Below, piece after piece: positions 48,515 to 57,310 of a stretch of 64,000 nt of DNA. A program made the translations under genes and the position numbers. The number at the start of each line of letters is the position of its first letter. The first letter of the stretch is position 1. Under the pieces are notes generated by a model. That model saw only the letters and a program-made list of their open reading frames with translations, was not told where the DNA came from and searched no databases. Origin of the DNA: Alcanivorax limicola (GTDB lineage Bacteria > Pseudomonadota > Gammaproteobacteria > Pseudomonadales > Alcanivoracaceae); assembly GCF_019931215.1 (NCBI RefSeq), contig NZ_JAIOUB010000002.1, positions 806,001 through 870,000 on the forward strand, written 5' to 3'.

Positions 48515-50692
48515 TCAGAAATCCAGTGTGGCAGACAGCAACCAGGTGCGTGGGGCGCCCACGGTGAGGTAGCCCGCATCGGGGAAGCCGCCGGCGGAGG
48601 CCCAGTAGTCTTCGCCGGTGACGTTTTCCAGGCGGCCGCGCAGGGTCAGCAGGGCGGCGTCGCCCACGGGCAGGGTGTAGCGGGCGCCCAGGTCGAGGCG
48701 GGTCCAGGCATCCAGTTGTTGCTGGTTGGCGGCGTCGGCGAACTGGGTGCTGGTGTGGATCACGCGGCCGTCCAGCGCCAGGTCCATGAACTGCGGCAGG
48801 CGGTATTCCATATTGAAGTTGGCCTGGGTGCGCGGTGAGCCGATGGCGGTGTTGCCGCTGACGTCGGCATCCAGATAGCTGACGCCGCCGAGCACGCTCA
48901 GGTCGGGGGTGAGCAGGCCGTAGGCCATCAGTTCCAGGCCGCCGTTTTCCTGATGATCCTGCACGGCGAACACATCATTACCGTCCAGCGCGGCGATGGG
49001 TTTGCGGCTGCGATAGAGCGACACGCTGCCGCCCAGGGTGTCGCGTTCGAACTTCAGGCCTATTTCGGTCTGTTTGGTGCGGTAGGGTGCCAGCGCTTCG
49101 CCAGCGTTGGCGACGGTGTCGCCGCCCGGTGTTGTGGCCGGGGCGCGTTGCCCCTTTTGCAGGCCTTCGATGTAGTTGGCGTAGGCGGACAGCGAGGGCG
49201 TGAGTTTATAGAGCACGCCCACGCTGGGGGTGATGGCGCTGTCGTCATAGCTGGCGCTGGCCAGGCGGGCACCGGTGTCGCTGGCGTAGCTGTCGTCGTT
49301 CAGTTGCTGATAGCGGGCGCCCAGCGTGATCAGCAGGCGTTCGTTCAGCAGTGACATCTGATCCACCAGCGCCAGGCTGTGCACGCGGGTCTTGATGGTG
49401 GTCAGGGGATTGTTCAGGTCGCCGCCGGTGGGAAAGGCGTTAGGCACGGGCGGCGGCACGTCTGCCGGGGCGTAGATATTGCCGGTGACACTGCCAGCGG
49501 CGGATAACGCGAAAGCGTTCTTCGATTGCAGCTCGAAGCTGGCAGCGGAGACGCTCACGCGGTGGCTAATGTCGCCGGTGTTGAAGCCCACGCGCAGGCC
49601 GGCTTCGCCGGTGAGCACGGTATCTTCGCGGGTGTTGTCGAAGCGCCTGGCGGTGTAATCCCCGTTGGCGGCGTTCACGGTGGGGTTGGCGAACACCCCG
49701 GCCTCTTCGCTGGTACGCGCGCCGAAGGCGGCCCAGCCGGTCACGTTGTCGCGGAAGTCATATTCAGTGCGCAGGGTGCCAAACAGATCCCGGGCATCGG
49801 AAAAGGTCCAGGACTGGCCAATGGAGGTGGTGGCGTCCGGTGTGCGGGGAATCGGCAGGGGGCCATCTATGGTGATATTGGGCTGCCCGCCGTCAATGCG
49901 GTGATCCTGAAAGCCCAGGTCGGCGGACACCCGCAGCGCTTCATCGCGGAAGTCCACGCCGATATGCGCCATGGACAGTTCGGAGGATTCCCCGTCGATG
50001 GCGCTGTCGCCATCGCGGCGGGCGGCGTTGATGCGGATGCCATAGCGGCCATCCTCAGAGCGCCGCGCCAGATCGGTGGCGGCATGGCCCTGCACCCCGG
50101 TTTGCGCACCCAGCGTGACCTGATTCATGTCCTCATTGGGCGCCCGCTTGGGCACCACATTCACCGCGCCGCCCAGGCCGCTGCCGCCGGGCGCGGCGCC
50201 TTTCAGGAAGGTGTTGGCGCCGCGTAGCACCTGCACGCGTTCAATGAATTCAGAGGCCAGATACTGGCGGGGCAACAACCCGTACAGGCCGTTGTAGGTC
50301 ATGTCATCCGAGAACACCGGCAGGCCACGCACCAGGTACACCTGCTGATAATTACCAAAGCCCCGCGCCACCCGCACGGCCGGATCATTGAGCAGCACCT
50401 CGCCCACGCTGGCGGCTTGCTGGTCCTTGATCAGCAGCTCGGTGTAGTCGATGAAGCTGAAGGGCGTATCCATCATCGCCTGGGTGCCGAGCAGGCCCAC
50501 CTGGCCACCCTCCGCCACCTGCCCGCCCGCGTGGGGCCGGCTCAGCCCGCTGGCCGACGCATCGGCGCTGGATTGTACGGTGACGGTGTCCAGTTGCGTG
50601 CTGTCGTCGGCCTGCCCGGTGGCCTGTGCCTGGGCGGCGGCGCTGAGCAGGGCCAGCGTGAGGGCAGAGAGTGTGAAGAGGCGGTATGACAT
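48515..50692 (-). CDS. TonB-dependent ferric siderophore receptor
   Basis: 725 residues. Signal peptide (1-22, AAAQA), a TonB-box-like LDTVTV (about 34-39), plug domain with QQAASVGEVLLNDPAVRVARGFGNYQQVYLVRGLPV and RVQVLRGANTFLKGAAPGGSGLGGAVNVVPKRA, and a 22-strand barrel ending in Phe (LLSATLDF). It imports an iron chelate with energy from TonB-ExbBD. The ligand cannot be told; the plug resembles the hydroxamate/ferrichrome (FhuA-like) group. It leads the operon with the PepSY and small membrane genes, preceded by a Fur box. Confidence 0.93.
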   Translation of the reverse strand: MSYRLFTLSALTLALLSAAAQAQATGQADDSTQLDTVTVQSSADASASGLSRPHAGGQVAEGGQVGLLGTQAMMDTPFSFIDYTELLIKDQQAASVGEVLLNDPAVRVARGFGNYQQVYLVRGLPVFSDDMTYNGLYGLLPRQYLASEFIERVQVLRGANTFLKGAAPGGSGLGGAVNVVPKRAPNEDMNQVTLGAQTGVQGHAATDLARRSEDGRYGIRINAARRDGDSAIDGESSELSMAHIGVDFRDEALRVSADLGFQDHRIDGGQPNITIDGPLPIPRTPDATTSIGQSWTFSDARDLFGTLRTEYDFRDNVTGWAAFGARTSEEAGVFANPTVNAANGDYTARRFDNTREDTVLTGEAGLRVGFNTGDISHRVSVSAASFELQSKNAFALSAAGSVTGNIYAPADVPPPVPNAFPTGGDLNNPLTTIKTRVHSLALVDQMSLLNERLLITLGARYQQLNDDSYASDTGARLASASYDDSAITPSVGVLYKLTPSLSAYANYIEGLQKGQRAPATTPGGDTVANAGEALAPYRTKQTEIGLKFERDTLGGSVSLYRSRKPIAALDGNDVFAVQDHQENGGLELMAYGLLTPDLSVLGGVSYLDADVSGNTAIGSPRTQANFNMEYRLPQFMDLALDGRVIHTSTQFADAANQQQLDAWTRLDLGARYTLPVGDAALLTLRGRLENVTGEDYWASAGGFPDAGYLTVGAPRTWLLSATLDF

Positions 50693-50734
50693 GGGCAGAT
50701 CCCGGGCATATGTGGTGGATAGTGAATGGGCTGC

Positions 50735-50773
50735 ACTATACCCGTAACAGGAATCACTTTCATTATCATTAGC
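50735..50773 (-). promoter_or_regulatory. Fur box and promoter of the TonB receptor operon
   Basis: On the minus strand GCTAATGATAATGAAAGTGA (50773-50754) matches the Fur consensus half TAATGATAAT exactly. TATAGT (50740-50735) is the probable -10; the Fur box covers the -35 position, so Fe-Fur binding should block transcription. Fur is encoded at 10.8 kb. Confidence 0.75.
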
Positions 50774-50816
50774 GAAGGGCGAGGATGGGCTGCAATCGGT
50801 GCTCTATGCCGGGCTG

Positions 50817-50845
50817 TTGATGGTGCCTTTAACAGGTGCTATAAA
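50817..50845 (+). promoter_or_regulatory. Promoter of the toxin-antitoxin operon
   Basis: TTGATG (50817-50822) and TATAAA (50840-50845), 17 bp apart, lie 31 bp before the antitoxin ATG. Phd/YefM antitoxins normally bind such a promoter to autoregulate. Confidence 0.65.
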
Positions 50846-50875
50846 AAGACCAATTATGTCGCGCCGGTGATCGCT

Positions 50876-51145
50876 ATGGACGTAAAGTTCTCCGAAGATG
50901 TCATTCCGCTGTCTGACCTGAAGATTAACCCCGGCAAGATCGTGGGCCGGTCTCAAGAGACGCATCGCCCGATCCTGCTGACCAGCCGGGGGCGTGGTGT
51001 TGCTGTGGTTCAGGGGCTTGAGGATTACGAGAAAACCGCAGAAGAGCTGCGGTTTGTGAAAGCGGTGGCGCGGGGGCTCATGGATGTGCGCGAGGGCGAT
51101 ACCGTATCGTTGGAGGAAGTCAGGAAGACGCTGGGTATCAAGTAA
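50876..51145 (+). CDS. Phd/YefM-family antitoxin
   Basis: 89 residues: KFSEDVIPLSDLKINPGKIVGRSQETHRPILLTSRGRGVAVVQGLEDYEKTAEE is the Phd/YefM DNA-binding dimer domain; the C-terminal part (about 60-89) is the toxin-wrapping tail. It neutralises the ParE-like toxin encoded directly after it. Met at 50876 is chosen (GGTGATC 3 nt upstream, family start); the open frame upstream covers the promoter and is not coding. Confidence 0.9.
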   Translation: MDVKFSEDVIPLSDLKINPGKIVGRSQETHRPILLTSRGRGVAVVQGLEDYEKTAEELRFVKAVARGLMDVREGDTVSLEEVRKTLGIK

Positions 51146-51433
51146 ATGGAATTACGTATCGCACGGTCTGCGCTGGACGATTTGCAGGCGATTCAGCAGC
51201 ACTACATTGCGCAAGAGGTGCCACATATCGGTGATGAGTATGTGGCGGCTATTCTTGCGCACTCAGAACGCCTGACGGATCACCCTGAAGCGGGCCGTGT
51301 TGTTCCTGAATTCAATCTGGATCATATCCGCGAGCTGATTCACCCGCCTTTCCGCGTTGTCTACCTGCGACAAGCCACAGAGGTTGTGCTCATTCGGATC
51401 TGGCGAACTGAAAGGCAGCTCAAAAAGTTATGA
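51146..51433 (+). CDS. ParE/RelE-family toxin
   Basis: 95 residues: LRIARSALDDLQAIQQHYIAQEVPHIGDEYVAAILAHSERLTDHPEAGRVVPEF...IRELIHPPFRVVYLRQATEVVLIRIWRTERQL is the ParE fold. ParE members poison DNA gyrase; RelE members cut ribosome-bound mRNA. The RELIHPPFRVVY and RIWRTER segments favour the ParE side. The ATG follows the antitoxin stop with no gap (TAAATG), the typical coupled layout. Confidence 0.88.
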   Translation: MELRIARSALDDLQAIQQHYIAQEVPHIGDEYVAAILAHSERLTDHPEAGRVVPEFNLDHIRELIHPPFRVVYLRQATEVVLIRIWRTERQLKKL

Positions 51434-51560
51434 CGATAATCCAGATGAAAGTCCCATTTCGGTTCACGGGCGATTTGGCGTGTTCACTATGTGGGCCAGG
51501 CGACCGACTACTGGACGTAGTTCGTTTGCGTCAGCCGTTGAATGAAAAGAGGATCTGTTA

Positions 51561-51905
51561 ATGAGTGAACATCCTGATTGCCCGAAATGCAGCTCTGGCT
51601 TCACCTATGAAGACAGGGGCATGTGGGTTTGTCCCGAATGTGGATATGAATGGAACGAGAATGAGCTTGCTCAAGACGACGATGCGCTCGTTGTCAAGGA
51701 TTCAAACGGGAACCTGCTGAGCGACGGTGACGCTGTTACGGTGATCCGGGATTTGAAGATCAAGGGCACATCACTGGTCGTCAAGGTGGGAACGAAGGTG
51801 AAGAATATCCGGCTGGTTGAAGGCGATCACGATATTGATTGCAAGATAGACGGCATCGGGCCAATGAAGCTCAAGTCCGAGTTCGTAAAGAAGAATCAGG
51901 CTTGA
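51561..51905 (+). CDS. yjdM: YjdM/PhnA-type zinc-ribbon protein
   Basis: 114 residues. N-terminal zinc ribbon CPKC...[11 protein letters not shown] (Cys 7/10 and 24/27) and C-terminal PhnA domain ([68 protein letters not shown], split here by the usual strands). Despite the historical name PhnA, a role in phosphonate use is not established. AGAGGATC lies upstream. Stand-alone gene. Confidence 0.9.
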   Translation: MSEHPDCPKCSSGFTYEDRGMWVCPECGYEWNENELAQDDDALVVKDSNGNLLSDGDAVTVIRDLKIKGTSLVVKVGTKVKNIRLVEGDHDIDCKIDGIGPMKLKSEFVKKNQA

Positions 51906-51949
51906 ACTCGGCGCTGAACATTCTATCAGTGGTGCATTAAGGACGGGTC

Positions 51950-52231
51950 TTGACGAAACTGAACATTAAAGTTGTTCCTGGCGCATCCAGGACTGAAATC
52001 GCTGGCTGGATGGGCGATGCCCTCAGAGTCCGCGTGGCCGCGCCACCAGAAAAGGGAAAGGCCAATCGCGAGGCGGAAAGGCTTCTGTCGAGCGTGCTTG
52101 AGCTTCCGCAAGGGAGTGTTCGTGTGACGTCAGGTGCTGCATCACAATGGAAAGTAGTAGAAGTGCAAGGGCTTTCCGGGGATCAGATCATTGACAGGCT
52201 GAGTGATGTGAGCAGAAAAAAAGGGGAATAG
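51950..52231 (+). CDS. DUF167/YggU family protein
   Basis: 93 residues. LNIKVVPGASRTEIAGWMGDALRVRVAAPPEKGKANREAERLLSSVL is the YggU signature, with the C-terminal GDQIIDRL. The family is widespread and of unknown function. TTG start at 51950 has AAGGAC 5 nt upstream and matches the family start; no ATG is available. Confidence 0.88.
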   Translation: MTKLNIKVVPGASRTEIAGWMGDALRVRVAAPPEKGKANREAERLLSSVLELPQGSVRVTSGAASQWKVVEVQGLSGDQIIDRLSDVSRKKGE

Positions 52232-52233
52232 CG

Positions 52234-52354
52234 ATGAAAGCGTTTCTGATGATTTCGAAATGAACTCGCCGGTAATCACCAGGCGCATCAGGTTGCACCA
52301 GAAGGTACTGTGCCCTGGGACGAGGTCCGGAAGAAATTATTCAGGGATAGCTGA
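52234..52354 (+). pseudogene. Frameshifted relic of a small antitoxin-like gene
   Basis: ATG at 52234 opens MKAFLMISK and stops; one base out of phase the sequence continues RNELAGNHQAHQVAPEGTVPWDEVRKKLFRDS before TGA. The ending VPWDEVRKKLF resembles the C-terminal end of small type II antitoxins. TGATG then couples to a 23-codon frame (52354-52425). Probably the remains of a second toxin-antitoxin pair. Confidence 0.4.
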
Positions 52355-52429
52355 TGAAGATATCCATCCGCGTTGATGGAATCCAGGCGCGCATAGCGCC
52401 TATGGCGGGGCGCAACCGGGGGTAAGTTA

Positions 52430-52696
52430 ATGATTCGCATAAAAATGGGGCCACGCCGGAATCACAGTGTCGTCAGTGCGCTGCTTGGTGGCACGCTATG
52501 CGCCGGGCTGGCCGGGTTCGGATTCTTCGTCGTGATCTCCGGGGCAGATATCGGTGGGGGCATCCCGCTGTTACCGGCTGGCATCAATCAGGCCATGGGG
52601 CGAGTCATTTTCGGGGTTGGTGCGGTCTTCACTGCCAGCTTGGCGGCATACGCCTTCTATGAGGCATGGCATATATATCGGCGCAAGAGGCAATGA
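52430..52696 (+). CDS. Small two-helix membrane protein
   Basis: 88 residues with two hydrophobic helices (about 15-38, VVSALLGGTLCAGLAGFGFFVVI, and 57-78, GRVIFGVGAVFTASLAAYAFYEA), short Gly-rich loop between, basic ends. GGGGG lies about 9 nt before the ATG. Function unknown; normal core codon use supports it being a real gene. Confidence 0.55.
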   Translation: MIRIKMGPRRNHSVVSALLGGTLCAGLAGFGFFVVISGADIGGGIPLLPAGINQAMGRVIFGVGAVFTASLAAYAFYEAWHIYRRKRQ

Positions 52697-52859
52697 AGTG
52701 GCGGGGACATGCTTGTTCACCAAAAGTGGAAAGGTTGCGCTGGTCTTCGTCTCTTGTGCGAAAGCAGCCCTCAGCTTCCCCTCCTCCTTCCTACCGTGTT
52801 CTACTGGCGTGCACTGCGCACTATAGCGCGGGATGTGTTTTTCCTTGGGGGGAATAGTT

Positions 52860-54116
52860 ATGCGTATTTTGTTTATGGCGTGTTTGCTCGTCAGCCTGGG
52901 ACTGGCGGGATGTGGTGGGTCTGGCTCCAGCTCAAAGTCCACGGCCTACTTCGTCGATAACGCGGTGACCGGGCTGCAGTACCGCTGTGGCGGTGGTTCG
53001 GTGCGTACTACAGGGGATCAGGGGGTGCTGCGGTGTGGTCTGGGTAAAACGCTGACTTTCATGGTCGGTGACATCGAGATCGGCACTACCACCATGGCAC
53101 CGGGGCGTGTCTTCATTACGCCAGCCACCCTGGCGGGCGAGGGGGCGAATGAGGACACGGATCGTGTGATCAATCTGGCGCGTTTTCTGATCAGTCTGGA
53201 TGCCGATCAGGATCTGTCCAACGGTATCAATATTTCACCGGATTCCTTGCAGGCCCTCGGCCAGGCGCTCGACTTCGATCAGACCATTGCCACGTTTGAA
53301 ACCGCCGTGGCAGATATCCTTGATGCGCTGACGGCGAGCTTGCCCGGCGGGCCTTTCCCGCTGGTGAGTGAGGCGGTTGCCGTTGACCACCTCCTGCCGG
53401 CCTTGCATCTGGTTAACGCGGGGCTGTATCGCGGCGCGGTGCAGCATCATGCCGATAGCGTGGGCGGCATGGTATTTATCGTCTCCCGAGAGGGGCGGGC
53501 TTATGGCACCAATCTGACCGCCGACGGCGCCTATGCGCATGCGGCCTTCATGGAAGAGCTTGATCACTTCAATACCCTGGGGGAGGGGAGCAACTTCCTG
53601 GTGGATGCGTCGACCGGGGCCACCTGGCACTTGGATGCCAAGGCAGAGGATGGCCGGGTGTCCGGGGCTGAGGAGGGCGGCTATCCGGCCTTTATGGCGG
53701 CCAGAACACGGCATTTCGCCCCGCTTTACGATACGGCACTGGTCGACGCACTATCGGCATTGACCCCGATCGCCATCAATCTCGGGACCGATGACGATGT
53801 GGCGCTTTATGTGATTGGTGACGATCCTCTGGCGGGCTTCCCTTTTGGCACCTTTGATAACGGGGCGCCGCCCTCTGCTACCCCGGAAAATGATCTCGAA
53901 TACACCGATATCACTGTGGCCGAGGTGGTGTCTGCCGAGCATGACAGCGTGCATCTGGTCAGCATGTCGATCAGTGGTTATCTGCTGAACATCCATGTGG
54001 ACCTGTCCAGCGATCCGGTCACAGCGCAGGCGACCTGGGAGCATGTGCACGAGGGCCGTCGTGGCAGCACGTCGCAGATCATCTTCAACTACGAGCCGCC
54101 AGGAGAAGTGCTTTAA
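52860..54116 (+). CDS. Large secreted lipoprotein of unknown function
   Basis: 418 residues. Lipoprotein signal VSLGLAGC (Cys about 18) followed by a Gly/Ser linker. The first domain (about 30-75, YFVDNAVTGLQYRCGGGS...LRCGLGKTLTFMVGDIEIGT) is a beta domain with two Cys, then a helical segment with RVINLARFLISLDADQDLSNGI, as found in repeat-lipoproteins with calcium-binding-like DxDxD loops. The C-terminal half is a beta-rich region without known motif. GGGGGGAA is about 6 nt upstream of the ATG. The layout resembles the 804-residue lipoprotein at 58.9 kb, suggesting a related family. Confidence 0.7.
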   Translation: MRILFMACLLVSLGLAGCGGSGSSSKSTAYFVDNAVTGLQYRCGGGSVRTTGDQGVLRCGLGKTLTFMVGDIEIGTTTMAPGRVFITPATLAGEGANEDTDRVINLARFLISLDADQDLSNGINISPDSLQALGQALDFDQTIATFETAVADILDALTASLPGGPFPLVSEAVAVDHLLPALHLVNAGLYRGAVQHHADSVGGMVFIVSREGRAYGTNLTADGAYAHAAFMEELDHFNTLGEGSNFLVDASTGATWHLDAKAEDGRVSGAEEGGYPAFMAARTRHFAPLYDTALVDALSALTPIAINLGTDDDVALYVIGDDPLAGFPFGTFDNGAPPSATPENDLEYTDITVAEVVSAEHDSVHLVSMSISGYLLNIHVDLSSDPVTAQATWEHVHEGRRGSTSQIIFNYEPPGEVL

Positions 54117-54153
54117 GCCAAGAGGTGCCGCTTGAGTGCCTGAAAAACGGGGG

Positions 54154-55287
54154 TCACTCCCGGTGCTGGTTCTGCCGGCGGAACGGGTACAGAAACTGGT
54201 CCACCATGCCTTCCGGCACCTGGGTGCTGCCGCGGGTGCCGTACTTGGCGGCCAGCCGGTTTGGCATGATCAGGGTGCCGAACAACTTGTCGTAGAGGGG
54301 CAGGAAAGCGGCATAGTTCTTGTCCACGGCCTCGTCTTCCGAGGAGTGGTGCCAATGATGAAATTCCGGAGTGGCAATCACCCAGCGCAGTAGCGGGAAG
54401 CGGAAGCGCACATTGGCATGGATGAATATGGCGTGGAACGACACGAAAACCAGATAGGCATACACCGCAGAGGGCGCAAACCCGAGGATGAAAATAGGCA
54501 GGTAGCCGACAAAGCGATTGGCGATGATTTCCACCACATGCAGGCGTGAGGAGGCAAGCCAGTCCATCTGTTGCGTGGAGTGGTGCACGGCATGGAATTT
54601 CCACAGCCAGGGAACTTCATGGAAGGCACGATGAATCCAGTAGGTGCCGAGGTCAATCACCACCAGGATGGCAATGAACTGGAGCCACAGCGGCTGGCTG
54701 GCCACCCATTGCTGAAAGCCGATATCCACTCTGTTATGCAAAAAGACCTGGATGGGGATGACGGTAAAGAAGGTGATCAGTTGCAGCCCGACATGACTGA
54801 ACAGGAAATACTTCATGTCGGTGATCCAGCCCCGGCGCAGTGTTTTTTGCGTCTCGCTCTTGGGGTAGGCGCGCTCTAGCGGGATAAACACCAATGCCAG
54901 AACGAGCAGCGTCAGCACGAAATAATCCAGCCCTGCATAGAGGCTGCGGCCGTCTACGGGGGGCACATCAAGCTGTCCGGAACCGATCAGCGCAGCCATG
55001 CAGGCCAGTACCATGCCGATAATGCCGTAGCGTTTCTCTTGATGACGAAAGACGCTGAAAAAGCCACAGACGAAACCGATGCCAATGCCGATGAACAGGA
55101 TGACCCGTAGGACGTCTATCTGGTAGAAGCCCCGGAATTCAGGGGTGGTGAACAATTCGGGGTAGAGAAAGCAGAAGCTGCCGAGGAGGGCGAGCGCCCC
55201 CAGCCCGATGGAAATGGTGGCAGTGATCTTCCCCTGGCCTGGGGTCAGATCCACCTCTTCGTATCGTTCGCGCAGAAAATCCGTCAT
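54154..55287 (-). CDS. Fatty-acid hydroxylase/sterol desaturase family membrane enzyme
   Basis: 377 residues with six or more membrane helices. The di-iron histidine motifs HRAFHE, HAVHHS, HANVRFRF and HHWHHS are all present, so it should be a diiron hydroxylase or desaturase acting on a membrane lipid. The N-terminal third (four helices) is an extra region. Met at 55287 is chosen (AAGGAG, 9 nt upstream); GTG three codons earlier is possible. Substrate unknown; lipid modification fits a hydrocarbon-degrading lifestyle. Confidence 0.88.
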   Translation of the reverse strand: MTDFLRERYEEVDLTPGQGKITATISIGLGALALLGSFCFLYPELFTTPEFRGFYQIDVLRVILFIGIGIGFVCGFFSVFRHQEKRYGIIGMVLACMAALIGSGQLDVPPVDGRSLYAGLDYFVLTLLVLALVFIPLERAYPKSETQKTLRRGWITDMKYFLFSHVGLQLITFFTVIPIQVFLHNRVDIGFQQWVASQPLWLQFIAILVVIDLGTYWIHRAFHEVPWLWKFHAVHHSTQQMDWLASSRLHVVEIIANRFVGYLPIFILGFAPSAVYAYLVFVSFHAIFIHANVRFRFPLLRWVIATPEFHHWHHSSEDEAVDKNYAAFLPLYDKLFGTLIMPNRLAAKYGTRGSTQVPEGMVDQFLYPFRRQNQHRE

Positions 55288-55698
55288 GCGCTGCACTCCT
55301 TGTTTTCTTGATTTTCCATGCTTCCCTCAACGCCGCCTGGCAATGCCCGGGGTCATGCCATCGCGGTGACGAAGGGCTGATGTGGGCCGTCACGGCTGCC
55401 ACTATTATTCACAGATTCCACTATTTGCATAGAAGTGGCCGGTCAACCGGAGCGGTCAGGTGAAGTGCATTCGGGTGCAGAACAGCATGTTCGTGACCCG
55501 GCACTGGGGCACTGCTTCGCATAAAGAGCGCACGATCTATTGCCTCGAGGCGCTGGTGCCGGTGTGGCGGGTGCCGTTCTACCGCTACCACGCCCTGCAC
55601 CGTGAGACCGAACCTGTCATGCGCGCCCATGGTGCGTCGATCGTCGGGATCTTCAGTCGGCAGCCTGAGGCAAGCCGGATGCCTTGATCCGGTGCGGC
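55288..55698. other. Spacer with one doubtful short frame
   Basis: Between sterol desaturase and the YebC-type gene. A + strand frame at 55460-55687 (75 codons; ALVPVWRVPFYRYHALHRETEPVMRAHGASIVGIF) has a protein-like composition and could be the 3' remnant of a truncated gene, but there is no good start site or known domain. Nothing else was seen. Confidence 0.5.
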
Positions 55699-56418
55699 TT
55701 AATCCGGGGCGACGTTGTGGTAAACATTCTGCACGTCGTCCAGGTCGTTCAGCATGGCCATGAATTTGTCGAACAAGAGCTGGTCGTCTGCGCTGATGGT
55801 GGTGGTGCTTTGCGGGATGAACTGAATCTCGTCCACCTGAAAATCAATCCCGCTCACCGCATCGACCAGTGCTTGTCGCGCGCTGGCATAGGCAGTGTGA
55901 GGCGCAAAGACGGTCAGAATGCCGTTCTCGTTCTCGATATCCGTGACATCGGCTTCCGCCTCCAGCAGGGCTTCAAGTACTGCGTCTTCGTCATCATGGG
56001 CGAACACGAAGATCGCTACATGATCGAACATATGGCTGACGGTGCCTTGCGTGCCGATCTTGCACTTGGCTTTGGTGAAGGCGTTGCGCACATCGCCGAA
56101 GGTGCGGTTCGGATTATCCGTCAGGCATTCGATCAGTGCCATGCAGCCGCCCGGGCCGTAGCCTTCGTAACGTGCTGGCGAGTAGTCTTCTCCGGCGCCG
56201 CCCTTGGCTTTCTCAAGCGCCTTGTCGATCACATGCCCCGGCACCTGGTCCTTCTTGGCCCGCTCGATCAGCCCGCGCAGGGTCAGGTTGGCGGAGGGGT
56301 CCGGGCCGCCGGTTTTTGCACAGACATAGATTTCCCGGCCGTAGCGGCTGTATACCTTGGCTTTCATGTCCGAGGTCTTGGCCATGGCATCTTTGCGGTT
56401 CTGGTAGGCGCGCCCCAT
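55699..56418 (-). CDS. YebC/PmpR-family protein, YeeN type
   Basis: 239 residues. MGRAYQNRKDAMAKTSDMKAKVYSRYGREIYVCAKTGGPDP, LRGLIERAKKDQVPGHVIDKALEKAKG and YEGYGPGG match the short-N-terminus YeeN branch of the YebC/TACO1 family, which relieves ribosome stalling or acts as a transcription regulator. Met at 56418 gives the family start; earlier in-frame Met is not conserved. The main YebC (next to ruvC) is expected elsewhere. Confidence 0.92.
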   Translation of the reverse strand: MGRAYQNRKDAMAKTSDMKAKVYSRYGREIYVCAKTGGPDPSANLTLRGLIERAKKDQVPGHVIDKALEKAKGGAGEDYSPARYEGYGPGGCMALIECLTDNPNRTFGDVRNAFTKAKCKIGTQGTVSHMFDHVAIFVFAHDDEDAVLEALLEAEADVTDIENENGILTVFAPHTAYASARQALVDAVSGIDFQVDEIQFIPQSTTTISADDQLLFDKFMAMLNDLDDVQNVYHNVAPD

Positions 56419-56558
56419 ATGAATCCTGCTCCTGAGCTGATGGTCGTTGGGCATTTTATGGGAAAAGCCTGGCCGGGCCTACGATCAATCCCGGGTTGCT
56501 CCGGAACAGAACCGTTTGCCGGGGGTCTCTGAATAGAGACCCACTTCGAGATGCCTCC

Positions 56559-57302
56559 TTGACCAGACCTTCCCGACATCCCCTCAGCTGGCCTCAACGC
56601 CTTATCGTCGGTGTCTTTCTGCTGTTGTTGCTGGTGCTCATCATCGTGCTGTCCATGCGCCCGTGGCGGATGTTGCCGCCGGCCTGGAATCCTTGGGCGC
56701 CGTTGGCCGTGGAGCATGCCATGACGCCGGTCACGCGGGGCAAGTTACGGCGCCTGAAGAACGCGCCGGCGGCGGATTGCCATGCCATTCTGGCGCAGGT
56801 GCCGGAGGACATACTGCATTTCCTGCCGCTGGAGGACTACACCCCGGTGGCGGGCTGCCCGTTGGCCAATGTGGTGCGGCTGCATCACACCAGTGTGGCC
56901 TTCAATGCGCCGGTCACGTTGAATTGCCCGCTGGCGGTGGCCTGGGTGATGTATGAGCAGCAGGCGTTGCAGCCGATTGCGCAGCGGCGGCTGGGGCAGC
57001 CGGTGGTGTCGGTCACGCATATGGGGGCGTTCTCCTGCCGCAATATCTATCACCGGGAAAACGCGCGACGCAGTGAACACGCCACCGCCAGCGCGCTGGA
57101 TGTGGCGGCGTTCGAGTTGCGCGATGGTCGGCGTATTACGGTGCTGGAGGGTTGGGACGGTGATCGTCGGGAGTCACGTTTTCTGCGCGAGGCCCATGAG
57201 GCGGCGTGTGATTATTTCGGTACGGTGCTGGGGCCGGATTACAACGCCCCGCATGCCAATCATTTTCATTTTGGCACGCGGGGATTGCGGTTTTGTCGAT
57301 AG
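56559..57302 (+). CDS. Extensin-like C-terminal domain protein (putative murein peptidase)
   Basis: About 247 residues. One membrane anchor (about 15-32, LIVGVFLLLLLVLIIVLSM), then an extensin-like domain with ADC, CPLANVV, NCPLAVAWVMY, SCRNIY, the SEHATASALDVAAF block and HANHFHF, which recalls metal-binding motifs of D-Ala-D-Ala/LD-type peptidases. Probably acts on peptidoglycan in the periplasm. The start is uncertain: TTG at 56559 is used; an upstream TTG at 56496 is possible. Confidence 0.82.
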   Translation: MTRPSRHPLSWPQRLIVGVFLLLLLVLIIVLSMRPWRMLPPAWNPWAPLAVEHAMTPVTRGKLRRLKNAPAADCHAILAQVPEDILHFLPLEDYTPVAGCPLANVVRLHHTSVAFNAPVTLNCPLAVAWVMYEQQALQPIAQRRLGQPVVSVTHMGAFSCRNIYHRENARRSEHATASALDVAAFELRDGRRITVLEGWDGDRRESRFLREAHEAACDYFGTVLGPDYNAPHANHFHFGTRGLRFCR

Positions 57303-57310
57303 CCGTTTGA

